Source: Polaromonas sp.
Lineage (GTDB): Bacteria > Pseudomonadota > Gammaproteobacteria > Burkholderiales > Burkholderiaceae_C
Length of the DNA: 64,000 nt
Reading direction: 5' to 3'
Assembly: GCF_010365105.1 (NCBI RefSeq)
Contig: NZ_JAAFGZ010000027.1
Coordinates: forward strand, 1 to 64,000
Shown here: positions 20,687 to 30,188 of the stretch, piece after piece
Layout of the letters: each line of letters opens with the position of its first letter
Numbering within the stretch: position 1 is the first letter of the stretch
The notes under the pieces: model-generated
Seen by the model: the letters and a program-made list of their open reading frames with translations, nothing else
The model's database searches: none
Told to the model about the DNA's origin: nothing
Position numbers and translations under genes: made by a program

Positions 20687-21763
20687 ATGCTCTACCGCGA
20701 AAACGGCCAGTTCAAGACGACCTACCGGGCCGACCAGCAGATATTCCCGATCACGCAGGACCGCGTCGCCATCGGCCTGATGCTGCTGTTTGCCTTTGTC
20801 GCCGTGCCGCTGATGGCCAGTGACTATCTCTACGCCTCGATCCTGATTCCGCTGGTCATCATGTCGCTGGCGGCCATCGGGGTGAATATCCTGGTCGGTT
20901 ACTGCGGCCAGATTTCGCTCGGCTCGGGCGCATTCATGGCGGTCGGGGCTTACGGCGCGTACAACTTCTTTGTGCGCATTCCGGGCATGCCGCTGATTCC
21001 GACGGTCATATTGGGTGGTTTTTGTGCCATGGCCTTCGGCATTTTGTTTGGCTTGCCGAGCCTGCGCGTCAAGGGCCTGTACCTGGCCGTGGCCACGCTG
21101 GCGGCGCAATTCTTCAGCGACTGGATGTTCTTGCGCATCAAGTGGCTGACCAACGATTCGGCATCGGGCTCGGTGTCGGTCAGCCAGCTGCAGGTGTTCG
21201 GCCTGCCGATCCAGAGTCCGGTGTCCAAATACCTGCTCTGCCTGGCCATTCTGGTCGTCGTCGCCCTGCTGGCCAAGAACCTGGTGCGCGGCGCCATCGG
21301 CCGCGAGTGGATGGCGATCCGCGACATGGACGTGGCAGCCTCGGTCATCGGCATTCGTCCCATGTACGCCAAGCTCAGCGCCTTTGCGGTCAGCTCCTTC
21401 ATCATCGGCATGGCCGGTGCGCTCTGGGCCTTTGTGCACCTGGGTTCGTGGGAGCCGGCGGCGTTTTCGGTCGAAATCTCGTTTCGCCTGCTGTTCATGG
21501 TGATCATCGGCGGCCTGGGCTCGATCATGGGCGCCTTCTTCGGCGCGGCCTTCATCGTCGTGCTGCCGATTGCACTGAACCGCTTCCTGCCGGCTTTCAT
21601 GGGCCTGTTCGGCATCGATATTTCCACCGCCGGCGTGTCGCATGCCGAGCTGATGATTTTTGGCGGGCTGATCGTCTGGTTCCTGATCGTCGAGCCGCAT
21701 GGCCTGGCCCGGCTGTGGTCGATGGCCAAACAGAAACTGCGCCTCTGGCCCTTCCCCCACTGA
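20687..21763 (+). CDS. livM: Branched-chain-type ABC transporter permease, LivM type
   Basis: A 358-residue polytopic permease with the LivM-type motif NILVGYCGQISLGSGAFMAV, the ATPase-contacting loop GREWMAIRDMDVAASVIGIR, and the GGLGSIMGAFFGAAF helix near the end. It forms the heterodimeric channel with LivH. The receptor gene follows after 66 bases. Confidence 0.9.
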   Translation: MLYRENGQFKTTYRADQQIFPITQDRVAIGLMLLFAFVAVPLMASDYLYASILIPLVIMSLAAIGVNILVGYCGQISLGSGAFMAVGAYGAYNFFVRIPGMPLIPTVILGGFCAMAFGILFGLPSLRVKGLYLAVATLAAQFFSDWMFLRIKWLTNDSASGSVSVSQLQVFGLPIQSPVSKYLLCLAILVVVALLAKNLVRGAIGREWMAIRDMDVAASVIGIRPMYAKLSAFAVSSFIIGMAGALWAFVHLGSWEPAAFSVEISFRLLFMVIIGGLGSIMGAFFGAAFIVVLPIALNRFLPAFMGLFGIDISTAGVSHAELMIFGGLIVWFLIVEPHGLARLWSMAKQKLRLWPFPH

Positions 21764-21829
21764 ATGCATTCATTGCAAGACCCTCGTTTTTTCACCGTGC
21801 TTCAACACTTTTATTCCAAGGAGACATCC

Positions 21830-23158
21830 ATGAAGCTTTCGAAACTCGTGATCGCTGCGGCCGTGGTCGCTGCAGGGGCAGCATCGCTGTCCACCAGCGC
21901 CTTTGCGCAGGCCAAGGAGCAGTTCTTCCCGCTGCTGTCCTACCGTACCGGCCCCTACGCGCCCAACGGCACACCCTGGGCCAACGGCAAGCAGGACTAC
22001 ATCAAGATGGTCAATGCGCGCGACGGCGGCATCAACGGCGTCAAGATCACCTATGAAGAATGTGAAACCGGTTATGCCACCGACCGCGGTGTGGAATGCT
22101 ACGAACGCCTGAAAAATCGCCCCGGCGTGGCGCTGATCGACCCGCAGGCCACCGGCATCACCTTTGCGCTGACCGAAAAAGCCCCGGTGGACAAGATTCC
22201 GCTGCTCACGCTGGGCTATGGCCTGTCGGTGGCGCAGGACGGCATGGCGTTCAAGTGGAACTTTCCGCTCATGGGCAGCTACTGGACCGCTGCCGACATC
22301 CTGATCCAGCACATCGGCAAGAGCGCCGGCGGCCTGGACAAGCTCAAGGGCAAGAAAATTGCGCTGGTCTACCACGACAGCCCGTTCGGCAAGGAGCCGA
22401 TTCCACTGCTGCAGGAACGCGCCAAGATGCACGGCTTCGAGTTGCAGCTGCTGCCCGTGACGGCACCCGGTGTCGAGCAGAAAGCCACCTGGCTGCAGGT
22501 GCGCCAGGCGCGCCCTGACTATGTGCTGCTGTGGGGCTGGGGCGTGATGAATTCCACCGCCCTGAAGGAAGCCCAAGCCACCGGCTTCCCGCGCGACAAG
22601 CTGTATGGCGTGTGGTGGGCCGGTGCAGAGCCTGATGTGCGCGACGTTGGCGATGGTGCCAAGGGCTACCAGGCGCTGGCGCTCAACGGCTCGGGCACCG
22701 AATCCAAGGTCATGAAGGACATCCTCAAGCTGGTGCACGACAAGGGCGAAGGCTCGGGTCCGAAGGACGAAGTGGGCTCGGTGCTGTACACCCGCGGCGC
22801 GATCATCCAGATGCTGAGTATCGAAGCGGTGCGCCGCGCGCAGGAACGCTATGGCAAGGGCAAGGTCATGACGGGCGAACAGGTGCGCTGGGGCCTGGAA
22901 AACCTGGCCCTTGACCAGAAAAAGCTGGACGCGCTGGGCTTTAGCGGCCTGATGCGTCCGCTCTCCACCAGCTGCGCCGACCACATGGGCTCGACCTGGG
23001 CACGCGTGCAGACCTGGGACGGCAAGAAGTGGAACATGACCTCCGACTGGTACCAGTCGGATGACCAGATCATCAAGCCGCTGGTCAAGGCCGGTGCCGA
23101 CAAGTACCTGGCCGACAAGAAGCTGACGCGCCGCACCGCAGCGGACTGCCAGTCCTGA
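21830..23158 (+). CDS. ABC transporter periplasmic receptor of the liv-type cluster
   Basis: A 442-residue secreted receptor with a Sec signal peptide (MKLSKLVIAAAVVAAGAASL, cleavage near AFA/QAK). The mature part contains FPLLSYRTGPYAPNGTPWAN and long type I binding-protein lobes. At about 418 mature residues it is longer than classic LivJ and resembles receptors found with aromatic-acid CoA-ligase clusters. Start at 21830 has AAGGAGAC upstream. A strong hairpin follows the stop. Confidence 0.85.
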   Translation: MKLSKLVIAAAVVAAGAASLSTSAFAQAKEQFFPLLSYRTGPYAPNGTPWANGKQDYIKMVNARDGGINGVKITYEECETGYATDRGVECYERLKNRPGVALIDPQATGITFALTEKAPVDKIPLLTLGYGLSVAQDGMAFKWNFPLMGSYWTAADILIQHIGKSAGGLDKLKGKKIALVYHDSPFGKEPIPLLQERAKMHGFELQLLPVTAPGVEQKATWLQVRQARPDYVLLWGWGVMNSTALKEAQATGFPRDKLYGVWWAGAEPDVRDVGDGAKGYQALALNGSGTESKVMKDILKLVHDKGEGSGPKDEVGSVLYTRGAIIQMLSIEAVRRAQERYGKGKVMTGEQVRWGLENLALDQKKLDALGFSGLMRPLSTSCADHMGSTWARVQTWDGKKWNMTSDWYQSDDQIIKPLVKAGADKYLADKKLTRRTAADCQS

Positions 23159-23167
23159 GATGACATT

Positions 23168-23198
23168 CGCGCCGGTGCGGCCTGGCCGCACCGGCGCG
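23168..23198 (+). other. Strong intra-operon hairpin after the receptor gene
   Basis: A perfect 15-base inverted repeat (CGCGCCGGTGCGGCC, one base, then its complement) begins ten bases after the receptor stop. It has no U-run, so it is not an intrinsic terminator. Such structures protect the 3' end of receptor mRNA and let receptors be made in excess over membrane subunits. Confidence 0.7.
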
Positions 23199-23279
23199 TG
23201 GTAGCTGCCAGGCGAGAGGCTTGCGAGCAGCCCTCCCGCCTGGCACCGACACAGACAGACACCGATACGGAGAAACCCC

Positions 23280-24089
23280 ATGGAACCCAAAAAAATCGTT
23301 CTCAACGTCAACGGCATCGAGGTTATCTACAACCATGTGATCCTGGTGCTCAAGGGGGTCTCGCTGCAGGTGCCCGAAGGCAAGATCGTGGCCATCCTGG
23401 GCGGCAACGGAGCGGGCAAGACCACGACGCTGCGCGCCATCTCCAACCTGCTTCAGGGCGAGCGAGGCGAAGTCACCAAGGGCTCGATCGAGCTGCGCGG
23501 CGAGCGCATCGAGAGCCTGTCGCCGGCCGACCTGGTGCAGCGCGGCGTGGTGCAGGTCATGGAAGGGCGGCACTGCTTTGCCCACCTGACCATCGAGGAA
23601 AACCTGATGACCGGTGCCTACACCCGCAGCGACAAGGGCGAGATTGCCGCCAACCTGGAAAAGGTCTACAACTACTTTCCGCGCCTGAAGACGCGCCGCA
23701 CCTCGCAGGCCGCCTACACCTCGGGCGGCGAGCAGCAGATGTGCGCGATTGGCCGCGCCATCATGACCAACCCGAGCATGGTGCTGCTCGACGAGCCGTC
23801 GATGGGGCTGGCGCCGCAGATCGTCGAGGAAGTGTTCAACATTGTGAAAGACCTGAACACCAAGGAAAAAGTCACCTTTTTGCTGGCCGAGCAGAACACC
23901 AACATGGCGCTGAAATACTCTGACTACGGCTACATCATGGAGTCGGGCCGCGTGGTGATGGACGGCATCGCCAGCGACCTGGCCAACAACGAGGACGTGA
24001 AAGAGTTCTACCTCGGCGTCGGCGGCGGTGAACGCAAGAGCTTCAAGGACGTGAAAAGCTACAAGCGCCGCAAGCGCTGGTTGGCTTGA
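23280..24089 (+). CDS. livF: ABC transporter ATP-binding protein, LivF type
   Basis: A 269-residue ATPase with Walker A GGNGAGKT at 41-48, signature TSGGEQQMCAIGRA, Walker B VLLLDEPSMGLAPQIVEEVF (the LivF-typical form) and switch region FLLAEQNT. A basic tail (SYKRRKRWLA) is added at the C-terminus. It works with LivG. A family B repeat begins directly after its stop codon. Confidence 0.9.
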   Translation: MEPKKIVLNVNGIEVIYNHVILVLKGVSLQVPEGKIVAILGGNGAGKTTTLRAISNLLQGERGEVTKGSIELRGERIESLSPADLVQRGVVQVMEGRHCFAHLTIEENLMTGAYTRSDKGEIAANLEKVYNYFPRLKTRRTSQAAYTSGGEQQMCAIGRAIMTNPSMVLLDEPSMGLAPQIVEEVFNIVKDLNTKEKVTFLLAEQNTNMALKYSDYGYIMESGRVVMDGIASDLANNEDVKEFYLGVGGGERKSFKDVKSYKRRKRWLA

Positions 24090-24092
24090 TGG

Positions 24093-24232
24093 CCCCCACG
24101 CTTGTCGCTTCGCGTACTGCGCTGCCCCCCGAGGGGGCCGCTGCGCCTGCAGTCTGGCGAAGCCAGTCCCGCGGCCCTGGCTGGGTTGGACTTGTCCCCA
24201 CGCTTGTCGCTTGGCGTATTGCGCTTCTCCAG
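24093..24232 (+). repeat. Interspersed short repeat, family B, copy 2 plus a partial unit
   Basis: A full unit at about 24093-24180 (CCCCCACGCTTGTCGCTTC, palindromic CCCCCCGAGGGGG, then AGTCCCGCGGCCC), followed by a shortened second unit near 24195-24232 (CCCCACGCTTGTCGCTTGG). It fills most of the gap between livF and the downstream ligase. Confidence 0.85.
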
Positions 24233-24352
24233 AATGAAGTTGCTGCCTCTGCACCCTCGCAAAGCTGGTTCTCTGTCCCTGCCTGGTTCCCTTGCGCCAA
24301 TGAATTTAACCCGCTTCACCGCGTGCTTTAACGCTCAACCCAACACCCTTTC

Positions 24353-25603
24353 ATGACATCACTCCACATGGATGCGCTGGAAACCCGCGCCCCCGCCGAA
24401 CGCGAAGCCGCGTTGCTGGCCGCCCTGCCCGCGCAGATCGCCCATGCTCGCACCGCCTCGCCGGCTTTTGCCGAAATCCTGGCGGGTATTGACCCGGCCG
24501 CCATCACCAGCCGCGCGGCCCTGGCCACGCTGCCGGTCACACGCAAGTCCGAACTGCTGGCGCGCCAGCAGGCACAGCGTGGGCACAACGTGTTCGGCGG
24601 CTTCAGCACGATTGGTTTTGGCGCTGCCATGCCGCGCGTCTTTTCCAGCCCCGGCCCGATGTACGAGCCGGAAGGCACGCGGCGCGACTATTGGCGCATG
24701 GCACGCGCACTGTTTGCGGCGGGTTTCAGGCCTGGCGAACTGGTTCACAACAGCTTCAGCTACCACTTCGTACCGGCCGGCTCGATGATGGAAAGCGGCG
24801 CGCACGCGCTGGGCTGCAGTGTGTTCCCCGGCGGCACCGGACAGACCGAGCAACAGGTCCAGGCGATGGCCGAACTCAAGCCGGCAGGCTACATCGGCAC
24901 ACCGAGCTTCCTGAAAATCATCGTCGAAAAAGCCGCCGAAATGAACGTGGCGCTGCCCAGCGTGACCAAGGCGCTGGTGTCGGCCGAAGCCTTTCCGCCC
25001 AGCTTGCGCGACTGGCTGGCCGAGCGCGGCATTACCGGCTACCAGTGCTATGCCACCGCCGACCTGGGGCTGATTGCCTATGAAACCGAGGCCCGCGAAG
25101 GCCTGGTGATTGACGAAGGCGTGATCGTAGAGATCGTGCGTCCCGGCACCGGCGACCCGGTGGCCGAGGGCGAAGTCGGCGAACTGGTCGTGACCACGCT
25201 GAACCCCGACTACCCGCTGATCCGTTTTGGCACCGGCGACCTGTCGGCGGTGCTGCCGGGCCAATGCCCCAGCGGTCGCACCAACACCCGCATCAAGGGC
25301 TGGATGGGCCGGGCCGACCAGACCACCAAGGTGCGCGGCATGTTCGTGCATCCGGCGCAGGTCGCCGAGATTGCCCGGCGCTTTCCCGAAGTCATCAAGG
25401 CCCGGCTGGTGGTCAGCGGCGAGATGGCGAATGACACCATGAGCCTGCAGGTCGAGACCCGCTCTTCGCCGGACGGGCTGGACCAGCGCATCGGCGACGC
25501 GATCCGCGATGTCACCAAGCTGCGCGGCCAGGTCGAGCTGCTGGCACCCGGCAGCCTGCCCAACGACGGCAAGGTCATCGAAGACGCGCGCAGCTATCAA
25601 TAA
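24353..25603 (+). CDS. Phenylacetate-CoA ligase (PaaK)-like enzyme
   Basis: A 416-residue ANL-superfamily ligase of the shorter PaaK type. Supporting segments are NSFSYHFVPAGSMMESGAHA (substrate/ATP region), TPSFLKIIVEKA, YATADLGLIAYE (adenylate motif position) and RFGTGDLSAVLPG, with a C-terminal domain ending DGKVIEDARSYQ. It activates an aryl acid to its CoA thioester. It ends the liv-type cluster, which therefore has a CoA ligase at both ends. ATG 24368 is a possible alternative start. Substrate cannot be told from sequence. Confidence 0.8.
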   Translation: MTSLHMDALETRAPAEREAALLAALPAQIAHARTASPAFAEILAGIDPAAITSRAALATLPVTRKSELLARQQAQRGHNVFGGFSTIGFGAAMPRVFSSPGPMYEPEGTRRDYWRMARALFAAGFRPGELVHNSFSYHFVPAGSMMESGAHALGCSVFPGGTGQTEQQVQAMAELKPAGYIGTPSFLKIIVEKAAEMNVALPSVTKALVSAEAFPPSLRDWLAERGITGYQCYATADLGLIAYETEAREGLVIDEGVIVEIVRPGTGDPVAEGEVGELVVTTLNPDYPLIRFGTGDLSAVLPGQCPSGRTNTRIKGWMGRADQTTKVRGMFVHPAQVAEIARRFPEVIKARLVVSGEMANDTMSLQVETRSSPDGLDQRIGDAIRDVTKLRGQVELLAPGSLPNDGKVIEDARSYQ

Positions 25604-26006
25604 CTTCGTTTCCGTTTCAATCGGGACTTGCGAAAACCTCCCCTTGGCTCGCGTCCTTCCTGTGCAGAAGGAAATGGCGCTTGCCTGGCGTTGAGATACA
25701 TCAATGCGCGCCAGGATGCCTGTGCATACACTCGTCCCCAGCCACGGGTGAACGCCGTAGTGCTTCGATACCCGCAAGCCGGTCTTGCACGATGCCCCTT
25801 TGCCATCGCACAACCTGCTTGTCATCTGGCGGCCCATGTCCCCAACCGGCAGAGGGGGTGGCGCTACCCAACGGCGGTCAAACGCCCTGCTGGCCTATTT
25901 GGCCGCTCAAGCAAACACGCACGCCCCTGAAGCACGCATCCTGAACCGGGTATGCCGGCTTGCCTGGCGTGCGCAGACGCCCGTCACAAGCCATGAAAGA
26001 CCGAAC
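25604..26006. other. Gene-free spacer
   Basis: These 403 bases hold no recognisable gene, terminator or repeat. An open frame reads through from 25785 into the next gene, but the extension is low-complexity and lacks a ribosome binding site. Confidence 0.5.
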
Positions 26007-27341
26007 ATGAAACGCATCAAACTCACTTTCTGGGCCTTGCTGGCCATGTGCTCGGCGTTATGGCTACTGGCCGACACCTTGCTGCCTGCCACGCTTGACT
26101 TCTTTTCGCTGCGCAGCGTATTCATCCAATTCACCGGCGTCCTCGGCATCGGCGCCATGAGCGCGGCCATGTGGCTCGCCGCCAGACCGAAATGGCTGGA
26201 GCCTCGGCTTGACGGGCTTGACAAGATGTACCGCCTGCACAAATGGCTGGGCATCGCGGCCCTGGTCCTGGCCGTCACGCACTGGTTATGGGCGCAGGGG
26301 GCGAAATGGATGGTGGGCTGGGGCTGGCTGGTCCGTCCGGCGCGTGGGCCACGGGTGCAGGGCGAGGGACTGGGTCCGGTTGAGCAGTTCCTGCGCAGCC
26401 AGCGCGGCCTGGCCGAGTCGCTGGGTGAATGGGCGTTTTATGCGGCCGTGGTGCTGATTGCACTGGCCCTGATCAAGCGCTTTCCGTACCGCCAGTTCGT
26501 CAAGCTGCACCAGTGGCTGGCCGTGGTTTATCTGGTGCTGGTATTTCACTCGGTGGTGCTGATGAAGTTCAGCTACTGGACCCAGCCAATCGGCGTTGTC
26601 ATGGCGCTGTTGATGGCAGGCGGCGTGGTGGCGGCGCTGCTGGCCTTGTCCGGCCGCATCGGCGCGGGCCGGCGGACCCGGGGCACGATCGAATCGCTGA
26701 CCTACTACCCCGAATTGCGCGTGCTCGAAACCGCCATCAAACTGCAGGACGGCTGGCGCGGTCATGAGGCCGGGCAATTCGCCTTCGTGACCTCCGACCG
26801 CCGCGAAGGCGCGCACCCCTACACCATCGCCTCCGCATGGACCGGCGACGGGCGCATCGTGTTCATCACCAAGGCGCTGGGCGACCACACCAGCCGCCTG
26901 CAGCAGCGCTTGAAAACAGGCGACGAGGTGAAGGTCGAAGGCCCCTATGGATGCTTCACTTTTACCGACCAGCATCCGCGCCAGATATGGGTGGGCGGCG
27001 GCATCGGCATCACGCCTTTTGTCGCCCGCCTGAAGGCCCTGGCCAACACGCCGGGGCACCAGGTCATCGACCTTTTCCACACCACCGCCGACTACGAGCA
27101 AGCCGCCATCGACAAGCTCGAAGCCGATGCCCGGGCCGCCAATGTTCGCCTGCACCTGCTGGTCAACAAGAGGGATGGCAGGCTGGATGCAGCGCGCATC
27201 CGCACTGCCGTGCCCGAGTGGCAGTCGGCCAGCGTCTGGTTCTGTGGTCCGGGCGCTTTTGGACAGGCACTGCGCCGGGACTTCATGGCCGCCGGGCTGG
27301 CGCCTGACGATTTTCACCAGGAACTGTTCGAAATGCGCTGA
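26007..27341 (+). CDS. Ferric-reductase-like flavocytochrome (transmembrane heme + FAD/NAD domains)
   Basis: A 444-residue protein. The N-terminal half has about six membrane helices with His residues spaced for b-type heme binding (LHKWLGIAALVLAVTHWLW and LHQWLAVVYLVLVFHSVVL). The C-terminal half is a ferredoxin-reductase-type module with an FAD-binding HPYTIAS, a GDEVKVEGPYG loop, and NAD-binding WVGGGIGITPFVARL. It should move electrons from NAD(P)H through FAD to heme and across the inner membrane. The acceptor (ferric iron or other) is unknown. It stands alone between two gene clusters. Confidence 0.8.
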   Translation: MKRIKLTFWALLAMCSALWLLADTLLPATLDFFSLRSVFIQFTGVLGIGAMSAAMWLAARPKWLEPRLDGLDKMYRLHKWLGIAALVLAVTHWLWAQGAKWMVGWGWLVRPARGPRVQGEGLGPVEQFLRSQRGLAESLGEWAFYAAVVLIALALIKRFPYRQFVKLHQWLAVVYLVLVFHSVVLMKFSYWTQPIGVVMALLMAGGVVAALLALSGRIGAGRRTRGTIESLTYYPELRVLETAIKLQDGWRGHEAGQFAFVTSDRREGAHPYTIASAWTGDGRIVFITKALGDHTSRLQQRLKTGDEVKVEGPYGCFTFTDQHPRQIWVGGGIGITPFVARLKALANTPGHQVIDLFHTTADYEQAAIDKLEADARAANVRLHLLVNKRDGRLDAARIRTAVPEWQSASVWFCGPGAFGQALRRDFMAAGLAPDDFHQELFEMR

Positions 27342-27509
27342 GGAAAATTCACGTGCGTACGGGGCACGCACCCCGGCTCCGCGCAGCGTCCTTGCTGGCG
27401 TCCTGCGCAAGGGTTTGCCGCCGGCAGAATACGGATTTCTAAGTAGTTTCCGCCATGTGCCGGATGAGCTCGGCATCTAGACTACATCCTTCATTCAAAG
27501 GACAAGTTC

Positions 27510-28508
27510 ATGAAACGCCTGTTAGTTCTTGCCGCCGCTGCGGCCACCCTCTTCTCAGCTTTCCCGGCCAGCGCACAGACCTTTCCCGGCTCCAAGCCCA
27601 TCACCTTTGTCGTGCCGTTTGCCGCAGGCGGCCCGACCGACCGCGTGGCGCGCGACCTGGCCGAAGCGATGCGCAAGTCCATGGGCGGCGGCGCCAACTT
27701 CGTCGTTGAAAACGTGAACGGTGCCGGTGGCACCATCGGCGCCAACAAGGTCGCCAAGGCCTCGCCCGACGGCCACACGCTGCTGCTGCACCACATCGGC
27801 ATGGCCGCTGCGCCAGGCCTGTACCGCAAGCTGCAGTACAAGCCGCTGGAAGACTTTGAATACCTCGGCATGATCAATGAAGTGCCCATGACGCTGATCG
27901 GCAAGCCCCAGCTGGAGGCCAACAACTACCGCGACCTGGAAAACTACATTCGCGTCAATGCCGGAAAGCTCAACATCGCGCATGCCGGGCTGGGATCAGC
28001 CTCGCACCTGTGCGGCCTGATGTGGCAATCGGCCATCAATGCCAAGGAACCGATGACCACCATTCCGTTCGGCGGCACGGCGCCGGCGATGAATGCACTG
28101 GTCGGCGGCCAGGTTGACATGATGTGCGACCAGACCACCAACACCACCGGCCAGATCGAAGCCGGCCGCGTCAAGGCCTATGCCGTGACAACCTCCAAAC
28201 CCCTGAAAAGCAACAAAGTGCTCAAGGACCTGCCGACCCTGCAGGAAATGGGCCTGAAGGGCTTTGACCTGACGATCTGGCACGGCCTGTACGCGCCCAA
28301 GGGCACGCCACCCGCCGTGCTGGCCCAGATCAATACCGCCTTGAAACTGGCACTCAAAGACCCTGACTTCATCAAAAAGCAGGAAGGCCTGGGCGCCGTC
28401 GTGGTGACCGACAAGCGCGTCGATCCCGCCGCGCACAAGGCTTTCGTGACGGCCGAGATCAACAAGCTCAAGCCGGTGATTGAAGCCGGCGGCAAGTTCG
28501 CCGACTGA
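27510..28508 (+). CDS. Bug/TctC-type periplasmic solute receptor (first of a pair)
   Basis: A 332-residue secreted protein with a cleavable signal (ending near ASA/QTF) and the Bug-family landmarks [20 protein letters not shown] and [20 protein letters not shown]. Bug receptors bind carboxylates and other small ligands and are greatly expanded in betaproteobacteria, mostly without linked tctAB permease genes. None is present here. A rho-independent terminator follows. Confidence 0.87.
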   Translation: MKRLLVLAAAAATLFSAFPASAQTFPGSKPITFVVPFAAGGPTDRVARDLAEAMRKSMGGGANFVVENVNGAGGTIGANKVAKASPDGHTLLLHHIGMAAAPGLYRKLQYKPLEDFEYLGMINEVPMTLIGKPQLEANNYRDLENYIRVNAGKLNIAHAGLGSASHLCGLMWQSAINAKEPMTTIPFGGTAPAMNALVGGQVDMMCDQTTNTTGQIEAGRVKAYAVTTSKPLKSNKVLKDLPTLQEMGLKGFDLTIWHGLYAPKGTPPAVLAQINTALKLALKDPDFIKKQEGLGAVVVTDKRVDPAAHKAFVTAEINKLKPVIEAGGKFAD

Positions 28509-28534
28509 TCGCCTTTGGCACGCTGTGCTGCAAA

Positions 28535-28565
28535 GCCGCCCGGCACAAGCCCGGCGGCTTTTTTC
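28535..28565 (+). terminator. Rho-independent terminator after the first Bug gene
   Basis: GCCGCCCGGC-ACAA-GCCCGGCGGC hairpin (one mismatch) followed by TTTTTT, starting 26 bases after the stop codon. Confidence 0.88.
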
Positions 28566-28647
28566 ATGGGCTCCCGGATTAACCCGGTTGAAACTGCAGC
28601 CCCGTACCGCTATGGTGAAAGCCAGACTACACACGGAGACCCTGTTG

Positions 28648-29661
28648 ATGCCAAATTTCAAGCCGAATCGCCGCTCTGCGCTTGCCTGCACAGCACTTAT
28701 TGCTACTATTTTCGCAGCAAACCCGGCCTGGAGCCAGACGCCCTGGCCGGCCCGCCCGGTCAAGATCGTCGTGCCGTTTGCGCCCGGCGGCACCACCGAC
28801 ATCCTGGCCCGCGCCATGGCACCCGAATTGCAGAAGGCCTTTGGCCAGCCCTTCGTGGTGGAAAACCGCGCTGGCGCGGGCGGCAACATCGGCGCCGACG
28901 TGGTGGCCAAGTCGGCGCCCGACGGCTACACGCTGCTGATGGGAACCGTCGGCACGCACGGCATCAACAAGGCGCTGTACAGCAAGCTTGCCTTTGACCC
29001 GCAAAAGGACTTTGCGCCGATCACGCTGGTGGCCGGCGTGCCCAACGTGATGGTGGTCAATGCCGAAAAAGCCAAGGCGGCGGGCATCAACAACGTGACC
29101 GACTTCATTCGCGCGGCCAAGGCGAACCCTGGCAAGTTCAACATGGCGTCCAGCGGCAACGGCACCTCGATCCACATGGCCGGCGAGCTGTTCAAGACCA
29201 TGAGCGGCATCCACATGGTTCATTTCCCCTACGGTGGCTCGGGCCCGGCCCTGATGGCGATGGTGGGCGGCGACATCGATGTGATGTTCGACAACCTGCC
29301 GTCGTCGATGCAGCTGATCAAGTCGGGCAAGCTCAAGGCGCTGGCCGTGACCAGCGCGCAGCGTTCGGCCGCGCTGCCCGACGTGCCGACGGTCGAGGAA
29401 GCCGGCGGCCCGGCGCTCAAGGGCTTCGAGGCCAGTTCCTGGTTCGGCCTGCTGGCGCCTGCCGGCACGCCGCCTGACATCATCAACCGCATCCAGCAGG
29501 AGGCAGCCAAATCGCTCGGCACGCCGGCCATCAAGGAAAAGCTGCTGGCGCAGGGCGCCATTCCCGGTGGCAACACGCCCGAGCAGTTCACCGCTTTCAT
29601 CAACGCCGAACACAAGAAATGGGCGCAGGTGGTGAAGACCTCGGGAGCCAAGGTCGATTGA
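28648..29661 (+). CDS. Bug/TctC-type periplasmic solute receptor (second of the pair)
   Basis: A 337-residue secreted receptor with a signal peptide ending near AWS/QTP and the Bug motifs [20 protein letters not shown] and [20 protein letters not shown]. It is a clear paralogue of the preceding gene but divergent from it, and has its own ribosome binding site (ACGGAGAC) and terminator, so the two are independently expressed. Ligand unknown. Confidence 0.87.
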   Translation: MPNFKPNRRSALACTALIATIFAANPAWSQTPWPARPVKIVVPFAPGGTTDILARAMAPELQKAFGQPFVVENRAGAGGNIGADVVAKSAPDGYTLLMGTVGTHGINKALYSKLAFDPQKDFAPITLVAGVPNVMVVNAEKAKAAGINNVTDFIRAAKANPGKFNMASSGNGTSIHMAGELFKTMSGIHMVHFPYGGSGPALMAMVGGDIDVMFDNLPSSMQLIKSGKLKALAVTSAQRSAALPDVPTVEEAGGPALKGFEASSWFGLLAPAGTPPDIINRIQQEAAKSLGTPAIKEKLLAQGAIPGGNTPEQFTAFINAEHKKWAQVVKTSGAKVD

Positions 29662-29683
29662 CGCGGCTCTTGCCGCCAGACGC

Positions 29684-29711
29684 AAAAAAGCCCCGTTGCC
29701 GGGGCTTTTTC
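29684..29711 (+). terminator. Bidirectional rho-independent terminator
   Basis: AAAAAAGCCCCG-TTGC-CGGGGCTTTTT: a 7-base GC stem with an A-run before and a T-run after, placed between the convergent second Bug gene and the DUF1840 gene. It can serve both. Confidence 0.9.
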
Positions 29712-29741
29712 AATTCGGCGCAAGTAGCGGCCTGGACAGGC

Positions 29742-30038
29742 TTAAACGCCCCAGACCACTTCCTGGCCGGCCTGGATGTTCCAGCGCAGCATGTCGATGA
29801 AGGGCTTGGCGCGCTGATGCAGGCCAACGCCTTCGGGCAGGCCCTCGCCGTCCTTGTCGTCGCCCGACTCTTCGAGCTTGATGGCGGCCTCCAGCGCCTT
29901 GACGGCGGCGGGCATCTGCTCGGGCAGGATGATGCCGCGCGGGCCGGGCGTCTTGCCGATGATTTCCAGCACCTGCCGGCCGTTGGGCTCCAGCATGATC
30001 ACATCGCCCATATTTTTTGACTTGAATCTGTACAGCAT
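29742..30038 (-). CDS. DUF1840 family small protein
   Basis: A 98-residue soluble protein with the family's MLYRFKSK opening and the EPNGRQVLEIIGKTPGPRGI and RAKPFIDMLRWN segments. The function of DUF1840 is unknown; the family is common in betaproteobacteria. Start at 30038 has GAGGAGG eight bases upstream; the in-frame ATG at 30065 lies before that site and is rejected. Confidence 0.8.
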   Translation of the reverse strand: MLYRFKSKNMGDVIMLEPNGRQVLEIIGKTPGPRGIILPEQMPAAVKALEAAIKLEESGDDKDGEGLPEGVGLHQRAKPFIDMLRWNIQAGQEVVWGV

Positions 30039-30188
30039 CGAATACGCCTCCTCAGGTTGAAACACTGGCGTGATTATCCGCAGCTTTTGCGCGCCTGTAT
30101 GTAGGTGACTGCCACGTCCTGCAGCCGCCCGCAGGCGGCGCCAGGCGCGCGCCCTTCAGGCCGACGGGCATCAAGCAAAATAGCGGAC

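Noticed and set aside
25785-26006. N-terminal extension of the ferric-reductase-like protein
   Set aside because: Low-complexity, no ribosome binding site; the hydrophobic N-terminus begins naturally at ATG 26007.
27355-27440. GC-rich leader before the first Bug gene considered as a riboswitch
   Set aside because: Only loose, non-conserved-looking pairing; no known riboswitch core was recognised.
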